Shown piece by piece: positions 37,435 through 45,132 of a stretch of 64,000 nucleotides of DNA. Numbering within the stretch: position 1 is the stretch's first letter; each line of letters begins with the position of its first letter. Origin of the DNA: JAUSFM01 sp964343705 (GTDB taxonomy: Archaea; Nanobdellota; Nanobdellia; Woesearchaeales; UBA12501); the NCBI GenBank assembly GCA_964343705.1, contig CAYFJX010000001.1:124001-188000 (forward strand), read 5' to 3'. The position numbers and the translations under genes were made by a program. The notes beneath the pieces are model-generated. The model saw only the letters and a program-made list of their open reading frames with translations, was not told the origin of the DNA and made no database searches.

Positions 37435-37512
37435 TTAGTGTGTATTGATTGTTAGGCGTTTAACGCTTTCAAAAAATAATTGTTGAATGTTGTGTGTGCT
37501 CATATCGACCAT
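37435..37512 (-). CDS. 25-residue microprotein, first gene of a small operon
   Basis: An ATG-TAA frame of 25 residues, MVDMSTHNIQQ and onward, amphipathic and ending in a short basic stretch. It is preceded by GAGGTGATACAC, nearly the same signal as its two neighbours, and by a TATA box at 37556-37563. It may act as a leader peptide or a true product. The frame is very short, so the call depends on the ribosome site and operon context. Confidence 0.45.
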   Translation of the reverse strand: MVDMSTHNIQQLFFESVKRLTINTH

Positions 37513-37555
37513 GTGTATCACCTCGTTTTTCATACCCTGTTTATGTTGGCAGGGG

Positions 37556-37563
37556 TTTATATA
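37556..37563 (-). promoter_or_regulatory. Promoter of the microprotein operon
   Basis: TTTATATA on the plus strand reads TATATAAA on the minus strand. It lies about 44 bases before the first ATG, leaving room for a short leader with its ribosome site. Confidence 0.5.
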
Positions 37564-37699
37564 CTTGGCGCGCACACATGTCCAGTGTCCAGTGGAACGG
37601 TAAAATGCCAGAAAAGGTCATATTTTGGAACGAGAGGGGCTGTGTGCACTGGACAGGTGGTTGAGTAAACTTAATAAAAACAAAGAAAATACAGAGTGT

Positions 37700-37972
37700 A
37701 TGAAACGATATCATATCATCATAACTGGCCATGTCCAAGGTGTATTCTTTCGATTACACGTAGAAAAGCATGCCAACGTGCTTGGACTCAAAGGATGGGT
37801 TACTAACAAGGATGATGGCAGTGTTGAAGCTGTTGTTGAAGGTGAAGAAGTCAAGCTCAAAGAGCTGGTTGTTCATTGTGAAAAGGGTTCTGATGGGTCA
37901 CGTGTTGATGGAGTGGTTGTTGAAGAACAAGAAATAACAGGCGAGTTTTCTGAGTTTAAAATTCTAAGATAA
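37700..37972 (+). CDS. acyP: Acylphosphatase
   Basis: A 90-residue enzyme that hydrolyses acyl phosphates. The family motifs are all present: ITGHVQGVFFR near residue 8, in which the Arg binds phosphate, and GWVTNKDDGSVEAVVEG near residue 33, in which the Asn is catalytic. The spacing GSDGSRVDGVVVEE and the final FSEFKI are typical. ATG 37700 is chosen because the fold begins there; an open frame extends upstream to 37625 but adds an unrelated N-terminus. It stands alone on the plus strand, between two minus-strand groups of tiny genes. Confidence 0.93.
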   Translation: MKRYHIIITGHVQGVFFRLHVEKHANVLGLKGWVTNKDDGSVEAVVEGEEVKLKELVVHCEKGSDGSRVDGVVVEEQEITGEFSEFKILR

Positions 37973-37979
37973 GATATGT

Positions 37980-38268
37980 TTATTTGTTTTCATTATTAGA
38001 CAACGCTTTCTTTGAAATATCATAAGCTAACCAAAGAAGGGCAAGTCCGCCAAGTATAATAAAAAGTTGATAATCTTCAAGAGTGTCAGTCAAAATAAAC
38101 TTTCCTGTAAATCCATAGTACATAAGTGCCATCCCACCATAGATCAACCCCCCCTGTTAAGAATAAATTTCCTAAATGATTAAATGAAGGTTTTTTCTTA
38201 AGCTTCAGCCAGCTAACAACTATCAAAAGTATACCTATAACTGCAGGAATTACAACACTAAATTTCAT
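37980..38268 (-). pseudogene. Small membrane protein gene with a frameshift at a G7 tract
   Basis: Translation from ATG 38268 gives a membrane helix (MKFSVVIPAVIGILLIVV) and then FLTGG, after which the frame runs into an unlikely sequence and stops at 38086. Skipping one base in the run of seven C (38148-38154; G7 on the coding strand) restores a frame that continues GLIYGGMALMYYGF and LFIILGGLALLWLAYDISKK to a TAA at 37980. The restored protein has 95 residues and three hydrophobic helices. The cause may be a sequencing error, a real mutation or homopolymer slippage used as a switch. The start overlaps the preceding 44-residue gene by ATGA. Confidence 0.7.
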
Positions 38269-38399
38269 CTTTTATTCTCTTTAGAAATAGCTGCTCCGAG
38301 TATAGCACCAAGGACGGCTCCGCCGCCTCCGCCGAGTAATCCACATATAACAGCACCCCCTATTGCACTTCCCAAGGTTCTCTCATCGACGTTTGACAT
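38265..38399 (-). CDS. 44-residue glycine-zipper membrane protein
   Basis: ATG 38399 begins MSNVDERTLGSAIGGAVI, and nearly the whole remainder is glycine- and alanine-rich hydrophobic sequence with a GGGGG run and GxxxG spacing. This is the pattern of glycine-zipper membrane proteins. A TATA box, CTATATAAA, lies about 28 bases before the ATG, so the transcript is probably leaderless. An open frame extends further upstream but lacks such a signal. The stop overlaps the start of the frameshifted membrane gene in an ATGA quartet, so they are coupled. Confidence 0.6.
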   Translation of the reverse strand: MSNVDERTLGSAIGGAVICGLLGGGGGAVLGAILGAAISKENKR

Positions 38400-38466
38400 G
38401 CATTTTCTTAAGATCCAGGAGTTTATATAGTTTTTGTATATAACATTACCCGTTGAAAATTTACAA

Positions 38467-39006
38467 TTACCCAAAAGGAACAGTGTGTGCATCACTTCGA
38501 CGACTACCTGTTTGTCGAAGAGTAACCTGTGAGTCACCAGTTACAGGATTAATATATCCTGGTATAACGCCTTCATATTTCCAACTAAGCATCCTGTCTT
38601 GAATGCAGTCAGTACGAAAACTCAAGACTCCTATTCTGTCATCACCAACATGTACATTCGCATATCTCGAGAGCACACCATTACTTTGATCATATATGTT
38701 CAGGGGAACAACTGCTACTGGCTCATCAACATTTGCACCAATAAAATCTAGCAGAGGAGAACATTCACGCCTAAAAACAATTGCGTAGCGGTGAAACCAT
38801 TCCATCCCCCAGACATGAGCACCAACACCTTGCTCAATAAGAACGTCTGCAATCCCTTGAACATATGACTGCGTCACGTTTGCTCCTTGGGGCCCTGCTA
38901 TGGCTTCAACTACATCATCAGTAACCATTTCGGCATACGCGTCTTTATCCTCAAGAGGAATGCCAGCAAGAATAGATCGCAATTCCTCAGCAGTAATTGC
39001 AGTCAT
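38467..39006 (-). CDS. Hypothetical 179-residue soluble protein
   Basis: An acidic alpha/beta protein without signal or membrane segment. The first ~60 residues look helical (ITAEELRSILAGIPLEDKD), and the rest alternates short strands and loops (AIVFRREC, VAVVPLNIYD, RIGVLSFRTDC). I do not recognise a family; a small-molecule-binding or GyrI-like sensor fold is possible but unsupported by a motif. It lies 34 bases downstream of the second orc1/cdc6 on the same strand, so it may be read through from that gene, though an AT-rich promoter-like stretch lies between. Confidence 0.5.
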   Translation of the reverse strand: MTAITAEELRSILAGIPLEDKDAYAEMVTDDVVEAIAGPQGANVTQSYVQGIADVLIEQGVGAHVWGMEWFHRYAIVFRRECSPLLDFIGANVDEPVAVVPLNIYDQSNGVLSRYANVHVGDDRIGVLSFRTDCIQDRMLSWKYEGVIPGYINPVTGDSQVTLRQTGSRRSDAHTVPFG

Positions 39007-39039
39007 AGAGAAGGGGATGCAGTTATCATATTTAAAATT

Positions 39040-40128
39040 TTAGCTAAAATCATCCAGTGTGGTCATGCCACCACCAAGAAATTTGACAATAGTAGTATTG
39101 CCTTCAGTGCCACCGCTGATTTTCTTCAAGGTTAGATACTTGTTTGCCGCAAGCTTGTTAATTTTTCTTTGGAATGTTTTGTAGACACTTGCACCCCCCT
39201 CTTCTTGGTATAGCTTAAACAAGTCTCCGATCTTTTTTTCAGAATGCTTTTTGACAATATCAAGAATAAAGCGTGATTCATCTGCAAGATCATCTCGTTT
39301 CTTAACATAAAACTCGTTGAGTTTAGTAATAGCTTTTTGCATGTGGTCAGACCCAATTTTTTTTGAGGCCATGTCCTCTGCTGCATTACCTGCCTCTTTC
39401 AAAAGATATAATCCTGCACGAACATCTCCCATGCTGTAGGCTGTCTCTGCAGCAAGGGTAAACGCTGCGTCATCCCATACACCAGGAACAAAGGCGTACT
39501 GCATTCTATTTTGTAGGATAGCATGTGTTTGCTCTTTTGTGTAGGGTCTGAACTCAAGCAGTTCTGCCATAAGTCTTGATTTTACACGAGGGTCAAGATT
39601 AATGATCCATGTTTTATGGTTGGTGATCATAATAATACTTTTTCGATACACTTCTTCAAGCAGTTGGTAAATAAAATCAGCATCATCAAGTTTGTCTATT
39701 TCATCAAAAACAAACACCACTGCTTTTTTGTTGAGCATGTCTTTAACAATTTTAAAGAGTTCTTCACTCCTCTTATTATGGGTGAATTTGTATCCTATTT
39801 GGTCACAAATCTCGAGAATAACTTTGAAGGCTGTATTTTTTTGCCAGCAGTTGATAAAAATAGGAATAATACGCTCACATGTTTCATCTGATTCTTCTAG
39901 TTCTTTGAGCAAGTGTCGCATGACAACTGTTTTACCAATCCCACTCGGACCATGAATAAAGATGTTTCTGCCGTTTCGCTCTGCAACAAGTGGCTTGATA
40001 CACATGGCTATTTGTTGCTGTTCTGTCTCACGATGGGGGACCAGTTTTGGAATGAAATCATAGTCTAGAGGAACATGATCCCTAAACAAACTTTCTTCAC
40101 TGCCCAACATATTGTCAAATATTCCCAT
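39040..40128 (-). CDS. Orc1/Cdc6-type replication initiator, copy 2
   Basis: A 362-residue AAA+ protein. Walker A is GPSGIGKTVVM near residue 60, and Walker B is VVFVFDEIDKLDD near residue 133. The arginine-finger region reads RVKSRLMAELLEFRPYTKEQ, sensor 2 contains MGDVRAGLYLL, and the C-terminal 90 residues form a winged helix (LFKLYQEEGG onward). It is shorter than copy 1 at 2499-3749 and clearly divergent from it; archaea often carry several such proteins with different origin specificity or regulatory roles. It diverges from a helical-repeat gene across 95 AT-rich bases, which could also hold an origin, though no ORB motif is visible there. Confidence 0.9.
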   Translation of the reverse strand: MGIFDNMLGSEESLFRDHVPLDYDFIPKLVPHRETEQQQIAMCIKPLVAERNGRNIFIHGPSGIGKTVVMRHLLKELEESDETCERIIPIFINCWQKNTAFKVILEICDQIGYKFTHNKRSEELFKIVKDMLNKKAVVFVFDEIDKLDDADFIYQLLEEVYRKSIIMITNHKTWIINLDPRVKSRLMAELLEFRPYTKEQTHAILQNRMQYAFVPGVWDDAAFTLAAETAYSMGDVRAGLYLLKEAGNAAEDMASKKIGSDHMQKAITKLNEFYVKKRDDLADESRFILDIVKKHSEKKIGDLFKLYQEEGGASVYKTFQRKINKLAANKYLTLKKISGGTEGNTTIVKFLGGGMTTLDDFS

Positions 40129-40223
40129 CTGCTAAGCTTGCAGAGTTTGTGCACTATTATATATTTTTTGACGCGTCACAACAATATTTATAAAGTTGGC
40201 AAGGTTACGTAGGAAAGAGGTGG
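40129..40223. promoter_or_regulatory. Divergent promoter region of orc1/cdc6 copy 2
   Basis: An AT-rich spacer with TATATATT at about 40158-40165 for the minus-strand gene and ATATTTATAAAG at about 40185-40196 for the plus-strand gene. GACGCGTC, an 8-bp palindrome, lies between them near 40170. GAGGTGG just before 40224 is the ribosome site of the plus-strand gene. Confidence 0.45.
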
Positions 40224-41405
40224 ATGATGTTTATATCACAAAAAGAGGGGCAAGAGCTGGGTGCACAGATTCATGTACGCACCAATAATCGTATTCTACG
40301 AGCAATTGAAGGCGCTAGCCATGCTGTAACCACTTCAAAACTAAGCAATTTTGACGAGGTACGGGAAGCCCAAGGATTGTACCAACGATCAAAGGAGTTA
40401 TACGAGACACTTCCTTACAGCAAGGGGAGTGCCAGGGCATACAAGCATTTAATGACCCTCCACAGATTTATTGTTGATTCACAACGAGTTTTAGATGGAG
40501 AAGAGTTTGATAGAAAGTCATTGTTTCTTGTTAATCTAATCCACAAGGCAGGAGAAAAGCTTGATGGAAATAACACCGAACGAGCCATGCAATTATATAG
40601 TAAGGCAATGGATGTGTTTTCTTCACTTTCATCTCAAATTACCTTGCAACATAAAAAAGACAACATGCAAAAAAATCTTAAGCAGTTATATGAAAAAATA
40701 ATGTTCCACAAGGAACTTGAACAGGAGAGGAAAGCACACAAAGTACTGCATTCATTGGAAGTTCTTCTGCAGAGGTGTAGTGAGTTACTTGTGAAAGATA
40801 AAAAAACTGCTCGGAAACTTCTTGGGGATATTCAAAAAGTATATGGTGCTGCACACATCCCCGACACGTTACTATGGAAAAAAGCAGGCATTAAAAAACA
40901 AGTTGACACAATACAACAAACACTCGCAGGAAAAACAAAAAGTGCACCACCTAACGAACTTTTTTTATCAGATGAACTTCATGCACTTATAACTGCTGAC
41001 CATGGTTTAAAAGACCATGCGCGTTTTGAGGAATTTGTACAGAACGTGCGTGAAATTGAAATGTGCGGCATTGATCACTTTGATGAAGCACGCAAACACT
41101 TTGAAATTGCAAAAAATGTAGCAACACACATTCAAGCTGATAAAAAAGCACACAGAACAATAGGTGCTTGTCTTGCAAAAATACGCCGACGATTTGAAAT
41201 TCTTGCAGGATTAGAAAGAGTAAAACACGCCAAGCACCGTGGTGATACACAAAAACACCTTGCAATAGTACAACGAGACACACTTGAGTATAATAAAAGA
41301 CACCCTCGTGAACAAGCATTTACTGATAAGATTTACGAACAGTGTGCTTTATTGCATAGTGTGGTTGAGAAAGGTCAAACTGTTGGTGAGATATTAGAGA
41401 GTTAA
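40224..41405 (+). CDS. Helical-repeat protein of unknown function
   Basis: A 393-residue, almost entirely alpha-helical, basic protein. Short helix pairs resemble TPR units, for example NFDEVREAQGLYQRSKELYETL (split at residues about 40-60) and HFDEARKHFEIAKNV near residue 290, and NNTERAMQLYSKAMDVFSSL near residue 115 is the closest to a TPR. Such proteins usually act as scaffolds. It has a GAGGTGG ribosome site and diverges from orc1/cdc6 copy 2. Its stop overlaps the diphthine synthase stop region by 4 bases on the opposite strand. DPANN-specific scaffold is a guess; no family is recognised. Confidence 0.55.
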   Translation: MMFISQKEGQELGAQIHVRTNNRILRAIEGASHAVTTSKLSNFDEVREAQGLYQRSKELYETLPYSKGSARAYKHLMTLHRFIVDSQRVLDGEEFDRKSLFLVNLIHKAGEKLDGNNTERAMQLYSKAMDVFSSLSSQITLQHKKDNMQKNLKQLYEKIMFHKELEQERKAHKVLHSLEVLLQRCSELLVKDKKTARKLLGDIQKVYGAAHIPDTLLWKKAGIKKQVDTIQQTLAGKTKSAPPNELFLSDELHALITADHGLKDHARFEEFVQNVREIEMCGIDHFDEARKHFEIAKNVATHIQADKKAHRTIGACLAKIRRRFEILAGLERVKHAKHRGDTQKHLAIVQRDTLEYNKRHPREQAFTDKIYEQCALLHSVVEKGQTVGEILES

Positions 41406-42166
41406 AAAGTGTTCAGCATCTCTTCTTCTTTAAAGTGCAATGGTCCTGGAATAATTAAACAGTGTAGCGGCGCTCCAAAGTCATGTTGCATAACTTCTTG
41501 CACAGTGCCATATTTTACAACAGAATCTTTCCCGCCAATTCGCGCACACCCAATTACTTTTGTTTCTTGTGTAATAATGCCTTGTTCTTTTTTTGCTTCA
41601 ATACCTAATAATATCTGAAGTGCATCTTTCACTGTCATGAATCGTGGTGGTTGTTCTGCCATTTTAATATCAAGCAAGCAAAGTGTATGTGCATTAATGC
41701 TCTTATTTTCTTGAATAATTTTGTAGAAACTGTCCGGTGCAAAGTTGGGTTCTGGAAAAACAATGGATGTTGTTTTCCCAAACTTGTATAGTTCCAGGCC
41801 AATATTACCTATTGCATTCATGATTGAAGTATTATTAATAAGCTTCACTGGAATCTTTTTTTCGTGTGCGCGAAGTAGAATGTCAGTATGGGTTGTAGCA
41901 CCCAAACAGTCACCGATCACAAGAAATGCCGTGTCTCCTGATTGGGCATCTGCAAGTATTGTTTCTCCAGCTTGTTTTTCCACTAGTTCACGATCTGCAA
42001 GAATAATCTGTTTGCCATACACTGCTTCAAGCTCTCCCACTGGACATTGTAGTTGAGAAGTATAGTTTTCTAGGTAAATCTTCTCACATTTCTTGATTGC
42101 TTCAAGTCCACGCAGTGTGGTGTCTTTTGCATCAGATAGGCCAATTCCAATGATATAAAGCGTCAT
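41402..42166 (-). CDS. dphB: Diphthine synthase
   Basis: A 254-residue S-adenosylmethionine-dependent methyltransferase. It makes diphthine from the modified histidine of elongation factor aEF2, a step found only in archaea and eukaryotes. The tetrapyrrole-methylase fold is shown by LYIIGIGLSDAKDTTLRGLEAI at the N-terminus (split at residues 3-24), YLENYTSQL, VIGDCLGATTHTDILL, the NNTSIMNAIGNIGLELYKFG segment and GCARIGGKDSVVKYG. The length and motif order are typical of archaeal DphB. The gene stands alone, convergent with the helical-repeat gene, and the ftsZ control region lies upstream. Confidence 0.94.
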   Translation of the reverse strand: MTLYIIGIGLSDAKDTTLRGLEAIKKCEKIYLENYTSQLQCPVGELEAVYGKQIILADRELVEKQAGETILADAQSGDTAFLVIGDCLGATTHTDILLRAHEKKIPVKLINNTSIMNAIGNIGLELYKFGKTTSIVFPEPNFAPDSFYKIIQENKSINAHTLCLLDIKMAEQPPRFMTVKDALQILLGIEAKKEQGIITQETKVIGCARIGGKDSVVKYGTVQEVMQHDFGAPLHCLIIPGPLHFKEEEMLNTF

Positions 42167-42280
42167 ACGCCTTAAAACAGCCTACCAGTACTTAAGTGTA
42201 TCTATTGTATACTGCAACATATATATTAGAACATGAATGTATTTATATACACGAACCCTTTATAAATAGAAAAAAAGGAT

Positions 42281-42298
42281 GAGTTTTTGGCGAAACTC
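42281..42298. promoter_or_regulatory. ftsZ upstream dyad 1
   Basis: GAGTTT-TTGGCG-AAACTC is a perfect 6-bp inverted repeat around a TTGGCG centre. The same centre occurs in dyad 2, 41 bases on, with different arms that still match each other. This is the layout of paired operator sites for a dimeric regulator. Confidence 0.55.
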
Positions 42299-42321
42299 AA
42301 TTCGACTTTGACACAAATCAA

Positions 42322-42339
42322 CAAGTTTTGGCGAACTTG
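42322..42339. promoter_or_regulatory. ftsZ upstream dyad 2
   Basis: CAAGTT-TTGGCG-AACTTG is a second 6-bp inverted repeat with the identical TTGGCG centre. It lies before a TATA box, GTATAAAAAG at about 42376-42385, that probably drives ftsZ, with a leader of roughly 95 bases. Confidence 0.55.
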
Positions 42340-42498
42340 AAAATTGGCTTCTATAGAGTGTAGAGTACACCTAGTATAAAAAGTTTTTGCTAGTGGTAAC
42401 TATCGCTCGATACACTAAAAAAAAAACAATACAAAAAAGAGTAGTGGACATTTGCATGGATACAACTCAATCAGCCTAAAAAAAGGGGGTTCAGAAAA

Positions 42499-43563
42499 AT
42501 GGATTTCATTGTGGAAAACGCACTAAAAGATCAACACGAAGAAGAATTACAAGAACTAAACAATGCTCAAGCTAACATCAAAGTAATTGGTATTGGCGGA
42601 GCAGGAAACAACATGGTAAACTGGCTCTACAAAAAAGGCATTAAAGGAGCTGAAATCATCGCGATCAACACCGATGCACAGCATTTAACAGTTACTGACG
42701 CTGATAAAAAGTTCATCATAGGAAAAGACCTTACACGAGGACTTGGATGTGGAGGCTTCCCTCAAAAAGGAGCAGAAGCTGCAAAAGAATCCATGCAAGC
42801 ACTCAAAGAGTCCCTTAAAGACGCAGACATGGTTTTTGTATGCGCAGGACTTGGTGGAGGAACCGGAACAGGAGCTGCACCAGTTGTTGCAAAAATTGCA
42901 AAAGACAACAGCAGCATTGTTATTGGAACAACCACAATGCCATTCAAAATTGAAAGAGCACGAATTGACAAAGCTGAATTCGGACTTCAACAATTACGAC
43001 AAGTTACCGACACAGTTATTGTAATTGACAATAATCGATTGGTAAACATTGCTGGAAACCTTCCAGTACAACAAGCATTCGCAGTTGCAAACGAACTTAT
43101 TGCAACAATGATCAAAGGAATTGTTGAAACAATCGCAGTACCAAGCTTAGTTAACCTTGACTATGCTGACGTTCGAACAATCATGACTGATGGTGGTGTA
43201 GCTGCTATCGGTGTTGGAGCATCAGACACATCAAGCAAAGTTGAAGAAGCAGTACGCGGTGCACTAAGCAACCCACTCTTGGATATTAGCTACCAAGGTG
43301 CAACAGGAGCAATCATCCACATCCACGGCGGACCTGACCTAACACTTGAAGAAATCAATCAGGTTGGTGAAAAAATCACCGAAGCAATGGATCCAGACGC
43401 AAATGTCATCTGGGGTGCTCGAATCACAGAAGACATGAAAGGCAAACTTACCATCATGACCATAATCACAGGTGTTAAGTCACCATGGATCCTGGGTAAG
43501 AACACTGAAAATCTTAATGCAGCTCGTGTAAGTGAAGAGCTAGGCATCGAGATGGTTCGGTAA
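42499..43563 (+). CDS. ftsZ: Cell division protein FtsZ
   Basis: A 354-residue tubulin-like GTPase that polymerises into the division ring. It has KVIGIGGAGNNMVNWL at the N-terminus, GLGCGGFPQKGAEAA, and the tubulin signature GGGTGTGAAPVVA near residue 116. The T7 loop is NLDYADVRTIM. The domain order and length are standard; the C-terminal tail is short and ends EELGIEMVR. The ATG follows a GGGGG ribosome site. The upstream 332 bases contain two dyads and two TATA boxes, indicating regulated expression, and an intrinsic terminator follows the gene. The codon use is unusually regular, as in highly expressed genes. Confidence 0.97.
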   Translation: MDFIVENALKDQHEEELQELNNAQANIKVIGIGGAGNNMVNWLYKKGIKGAEIIAINTDAQHLTVTDADKKFIIGKDLTRGLGCGGFPQKGAEAAKESMQALKESLKDADMVFVCAGLGGGTGTGAAPVVAKIAKDNSSIVIGTTTMPFKIERARIDKAEFGLQQLRQVTDTVIVIDNNRLVNIAGNLPVQQAFAVANELIATMIKGIVETIAVPSLVNLDYADVRTIMTDGGVAAIGVGASDTSSKVEEAVRGALSNPLLDISYQGATGAIIHIHGGPDLTLEEINQVGEKITEAMDPDANVIWGARITEDMKGKLTIMTIITGVKSPWILGKNTENLNAARVSEELGIEMVR

Positions 43564-43644
43564 GCATACTGTATCACACTTACGGTATTTCTTGCCTTCA
43601 TTCTTTAACCACCCCCAAACCAAAAAATGAAGGCATAATCCGCG

Positions 43645-43676
43645 TCCCCATCGCTCTGTGGTGGGGATTTTTTTTC
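43645..43676 (+). terminator. Terminator after ftsZ
   Basis: TCCCCA (43645-43650) pairs with TGGGGA (43662-43667) and is followed by eight T residues. It lies 80 bases after the ftsZ stop. Confidence 0.65.
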
Positions 43677-43815
43677 TTTTATACATAAAATATGACAAAA
43701 ATGTCCCATAATACTTTTAATGCACAAACTATATAAATTCAAGTATCCATCTTATATAATGAACTAGCTAAAACTATAAAAACACTATCAAAAAACAAAA
43801 AAGAGGTGTGATAAA

Positions 43816-44052
43816 ATGACAACTGATTTAAATGAAGAAAAAAGCACAATTGTAGAGTTTGAATTAGTTGAAGACCTACAAGAACATATAGCTGTAAGTT
43901 CTGATGTTAAAGTAGAACCTGAATTGAAACAAGAAATAAATAAGTTTCCCGAAGGAACCTTAGTCAAAGTAGTTAAAGAGATCGGTTCATACACAAAGAT
44001 TATTTCAGTACAAGAAGCTACAGAAAAACTTATTGAAACAGAGATTTGGTGA
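43816..44052 (+). CDS. 78-residue acidic protein, possible antitoxin
   Basis: A very acidic protein rich in Glu, Val and Lys, beginning MTTDLNEEKSTIVEF. The second half forms short strands (FPEGTLVKVVKEIG, YTKIISVQEATEKL), somewhat like an SpoVT/AbrB or HTH-less antitoxin. It has a good GAGGTG ribosome site and a TATATAA box about 60 bases upstream. The stop TGA sits within a GTGA overlap with the next gene, so translation is coupled. The antitoxin idea rests on this arrangement and on the PIN-like look of the next protein. Confidence 0.5.
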   Translation: MTTDLNEEKSTIVEFELVEDLQEHIAVSSDVKVEPELKQEINKFPEGTLVKVVKEIGSYTKIISVQEATEKLIETEIW

Positions 44053-44549
44053 TTTTTTTGGTTAGTGTAGATTATGATTATCGAATTCTCTGTGATGCTA
44101 AATTCATACAATGGTTGTCAAGACACCCTCAAAGAACAAAAATATCATCTTGGTTAATGCACATTAAAGGATCCTCACTGTACCACCGAAGACACCATAA
44201 CATCATTCTAAGTTTTGAAGCAAAAAAATTGGTTGACGACGGAAAAATAACTAAACAGAAACTTTCAAAAATATTTAGAATTAGTTCAGAAGTTTCTCTG
44301 CTGGAGCCGTATAAAGATGATATTACTAAAAACATAATATTCGCCATATCTTTAACCCATAAAAAACCCCACAAGTGTTATTTATTTACAGACAATCAAG
44401 AAAGCGTAGATACATATGAAAAAAACACCCATTATAACAACATAAAACAAGTTATTATAAGAGAAGGGGATGATGCATTTAGAATAGTAAAAGCCATGTT
44501 TGAAGATTTTTGTTTAGAAAGAGAAAAAAGAAGAAGTTATTCAAATTAG
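44049..44549 (+). CDS. PIN-like protein, possible toxin
   Basis: A 166-residue protein from GTG 44049, in a GTGA overlap with the upstream stop; a TTG one codon earlier is also open. The N-terminus VDYDYRILCDAKFI places an Asp where PIN nucleases have the first catalytic residue. Near the C-terminus, the pattern DDITKNIIFAISLT, then CYLFTDNQES, resembles the later acidic positions and the LITDD strand of PIN domains. VapC-type PIN proteins cut RNA as toxins. The match is by eye and divergent, so the assignment is tentative. No other motif suggests a different role. Confidence 0.45.
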   Translation: MIFLVSVDYDYRILCDAKFIQWLSRHPQRTKISSWLMHIKGSSLYHRRHHNIILSFEAKKLVDDGKITKQKLSKIFRISSEVSLLEPYKDDITKNIIFAISLTHKKPHKCYLFTDNQESVDTYEKNTHYNNIKQVIIREGDDAFRIVKAMFEDFCLEREKRRSYSN

Positions 44550-44630
44550 AATGCACCCTCATTTTTCATGGTAGTGAAGTGACAAATGTGGTTTTTTACA
44601 TTCTAAAAATAATAAAAATAAAGAAAAGAA

Positions 44631-44864
44631 TTATAATTTTTCAAGTGAATAAATTTTCTTAAGAACCGGTACTGGTGCAGATCGCTGTGAACCATACTGG
44701 TGGTATTCAATGTCTCCAACCACTAGTTTTCCGCGTCCAGTACGAATTTTAGAGAATCGTTGTTTGTGCTTTCCACCATAAGCAACAAGACCCTGACTTC
44801 CAAGTTTCTTGTCCATGAGAGTTAGCCTTCCGTTACCGTGATAACGCATACGTGCTTTAACCAT
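44631..44864 (-). CDS. 77-residue basic protein
   Basis: A small, highly basic protein beginning MVKARMRYHGNGRL, rich in Gly, Arg and Lys with short beta-like segments (LVVGDIEYHQYG) and no cysteine. The composition resembles ribosomal or RNA-binding proteins, but I do not recognise a family. The ATG follows a GAGGTGAAAC site, and the gene lies 9 bases after a second basic gene, so the pair forms an operon. Confidence 0.55.
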   Translation of the reverse strand: MVKARMRYHGNGRLTLMDKKLGSQGLVAYGGKHKQRFSKIRTGRGKLVVGDIEYHQYGSQRSAPVPVLKKIYSLEKL

Positions 44865-44873
44865 TGTTTCACC

Positions 44874-45095
44874 TCAAACTAATTCAGCAATATAGTTGTA
44901 CTGAGTTTTTCTGTCTTTTGTTTCTGGGAATCGAAACTTCACTGTTGCACCTGATGCAAGACCTTTTCGTGTAATTAACTGCCGACCGCCTTTAAGACGA
45001 ATCGATCGTGAAGAACTAATTCCTTGACCACGTCCTGGTGTAACACCATTTCTTTCCCTGTTTATTTTTCCTGTATATGTTTTTCTTCGAGCCAT
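44874..45095 (-). CDS. 73-residue basic protein
   Basis: A small protein beginning MARRKTYTGKINRERNG, very rich in Arg, Lys and Gly, with a C-terminal beta-like segment (ATVKFRFPETK). A GGTGAT ribosome site precedes the ATG. It heads a two-gene unit with the 77-residue basic protein. The composition again suggests RNA or ribosome binding; this is inference from charge and size only. Gene order gives no further clue, since the upstream neighbour is a nitroreductase 37 bases away. Confidence 0.55.
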   Translation of the reverse strand: MARRKTYTGKINRERNGVTPGRGQGISSSRSIRLKGGRQLITRKGLASGATVKFRFPETKDRKTQYNYIAELV

Positions 45096-45132
45096 ACAAT
45101 CACCTTTTTAGTTATAAAAGACGCCTACGCTT

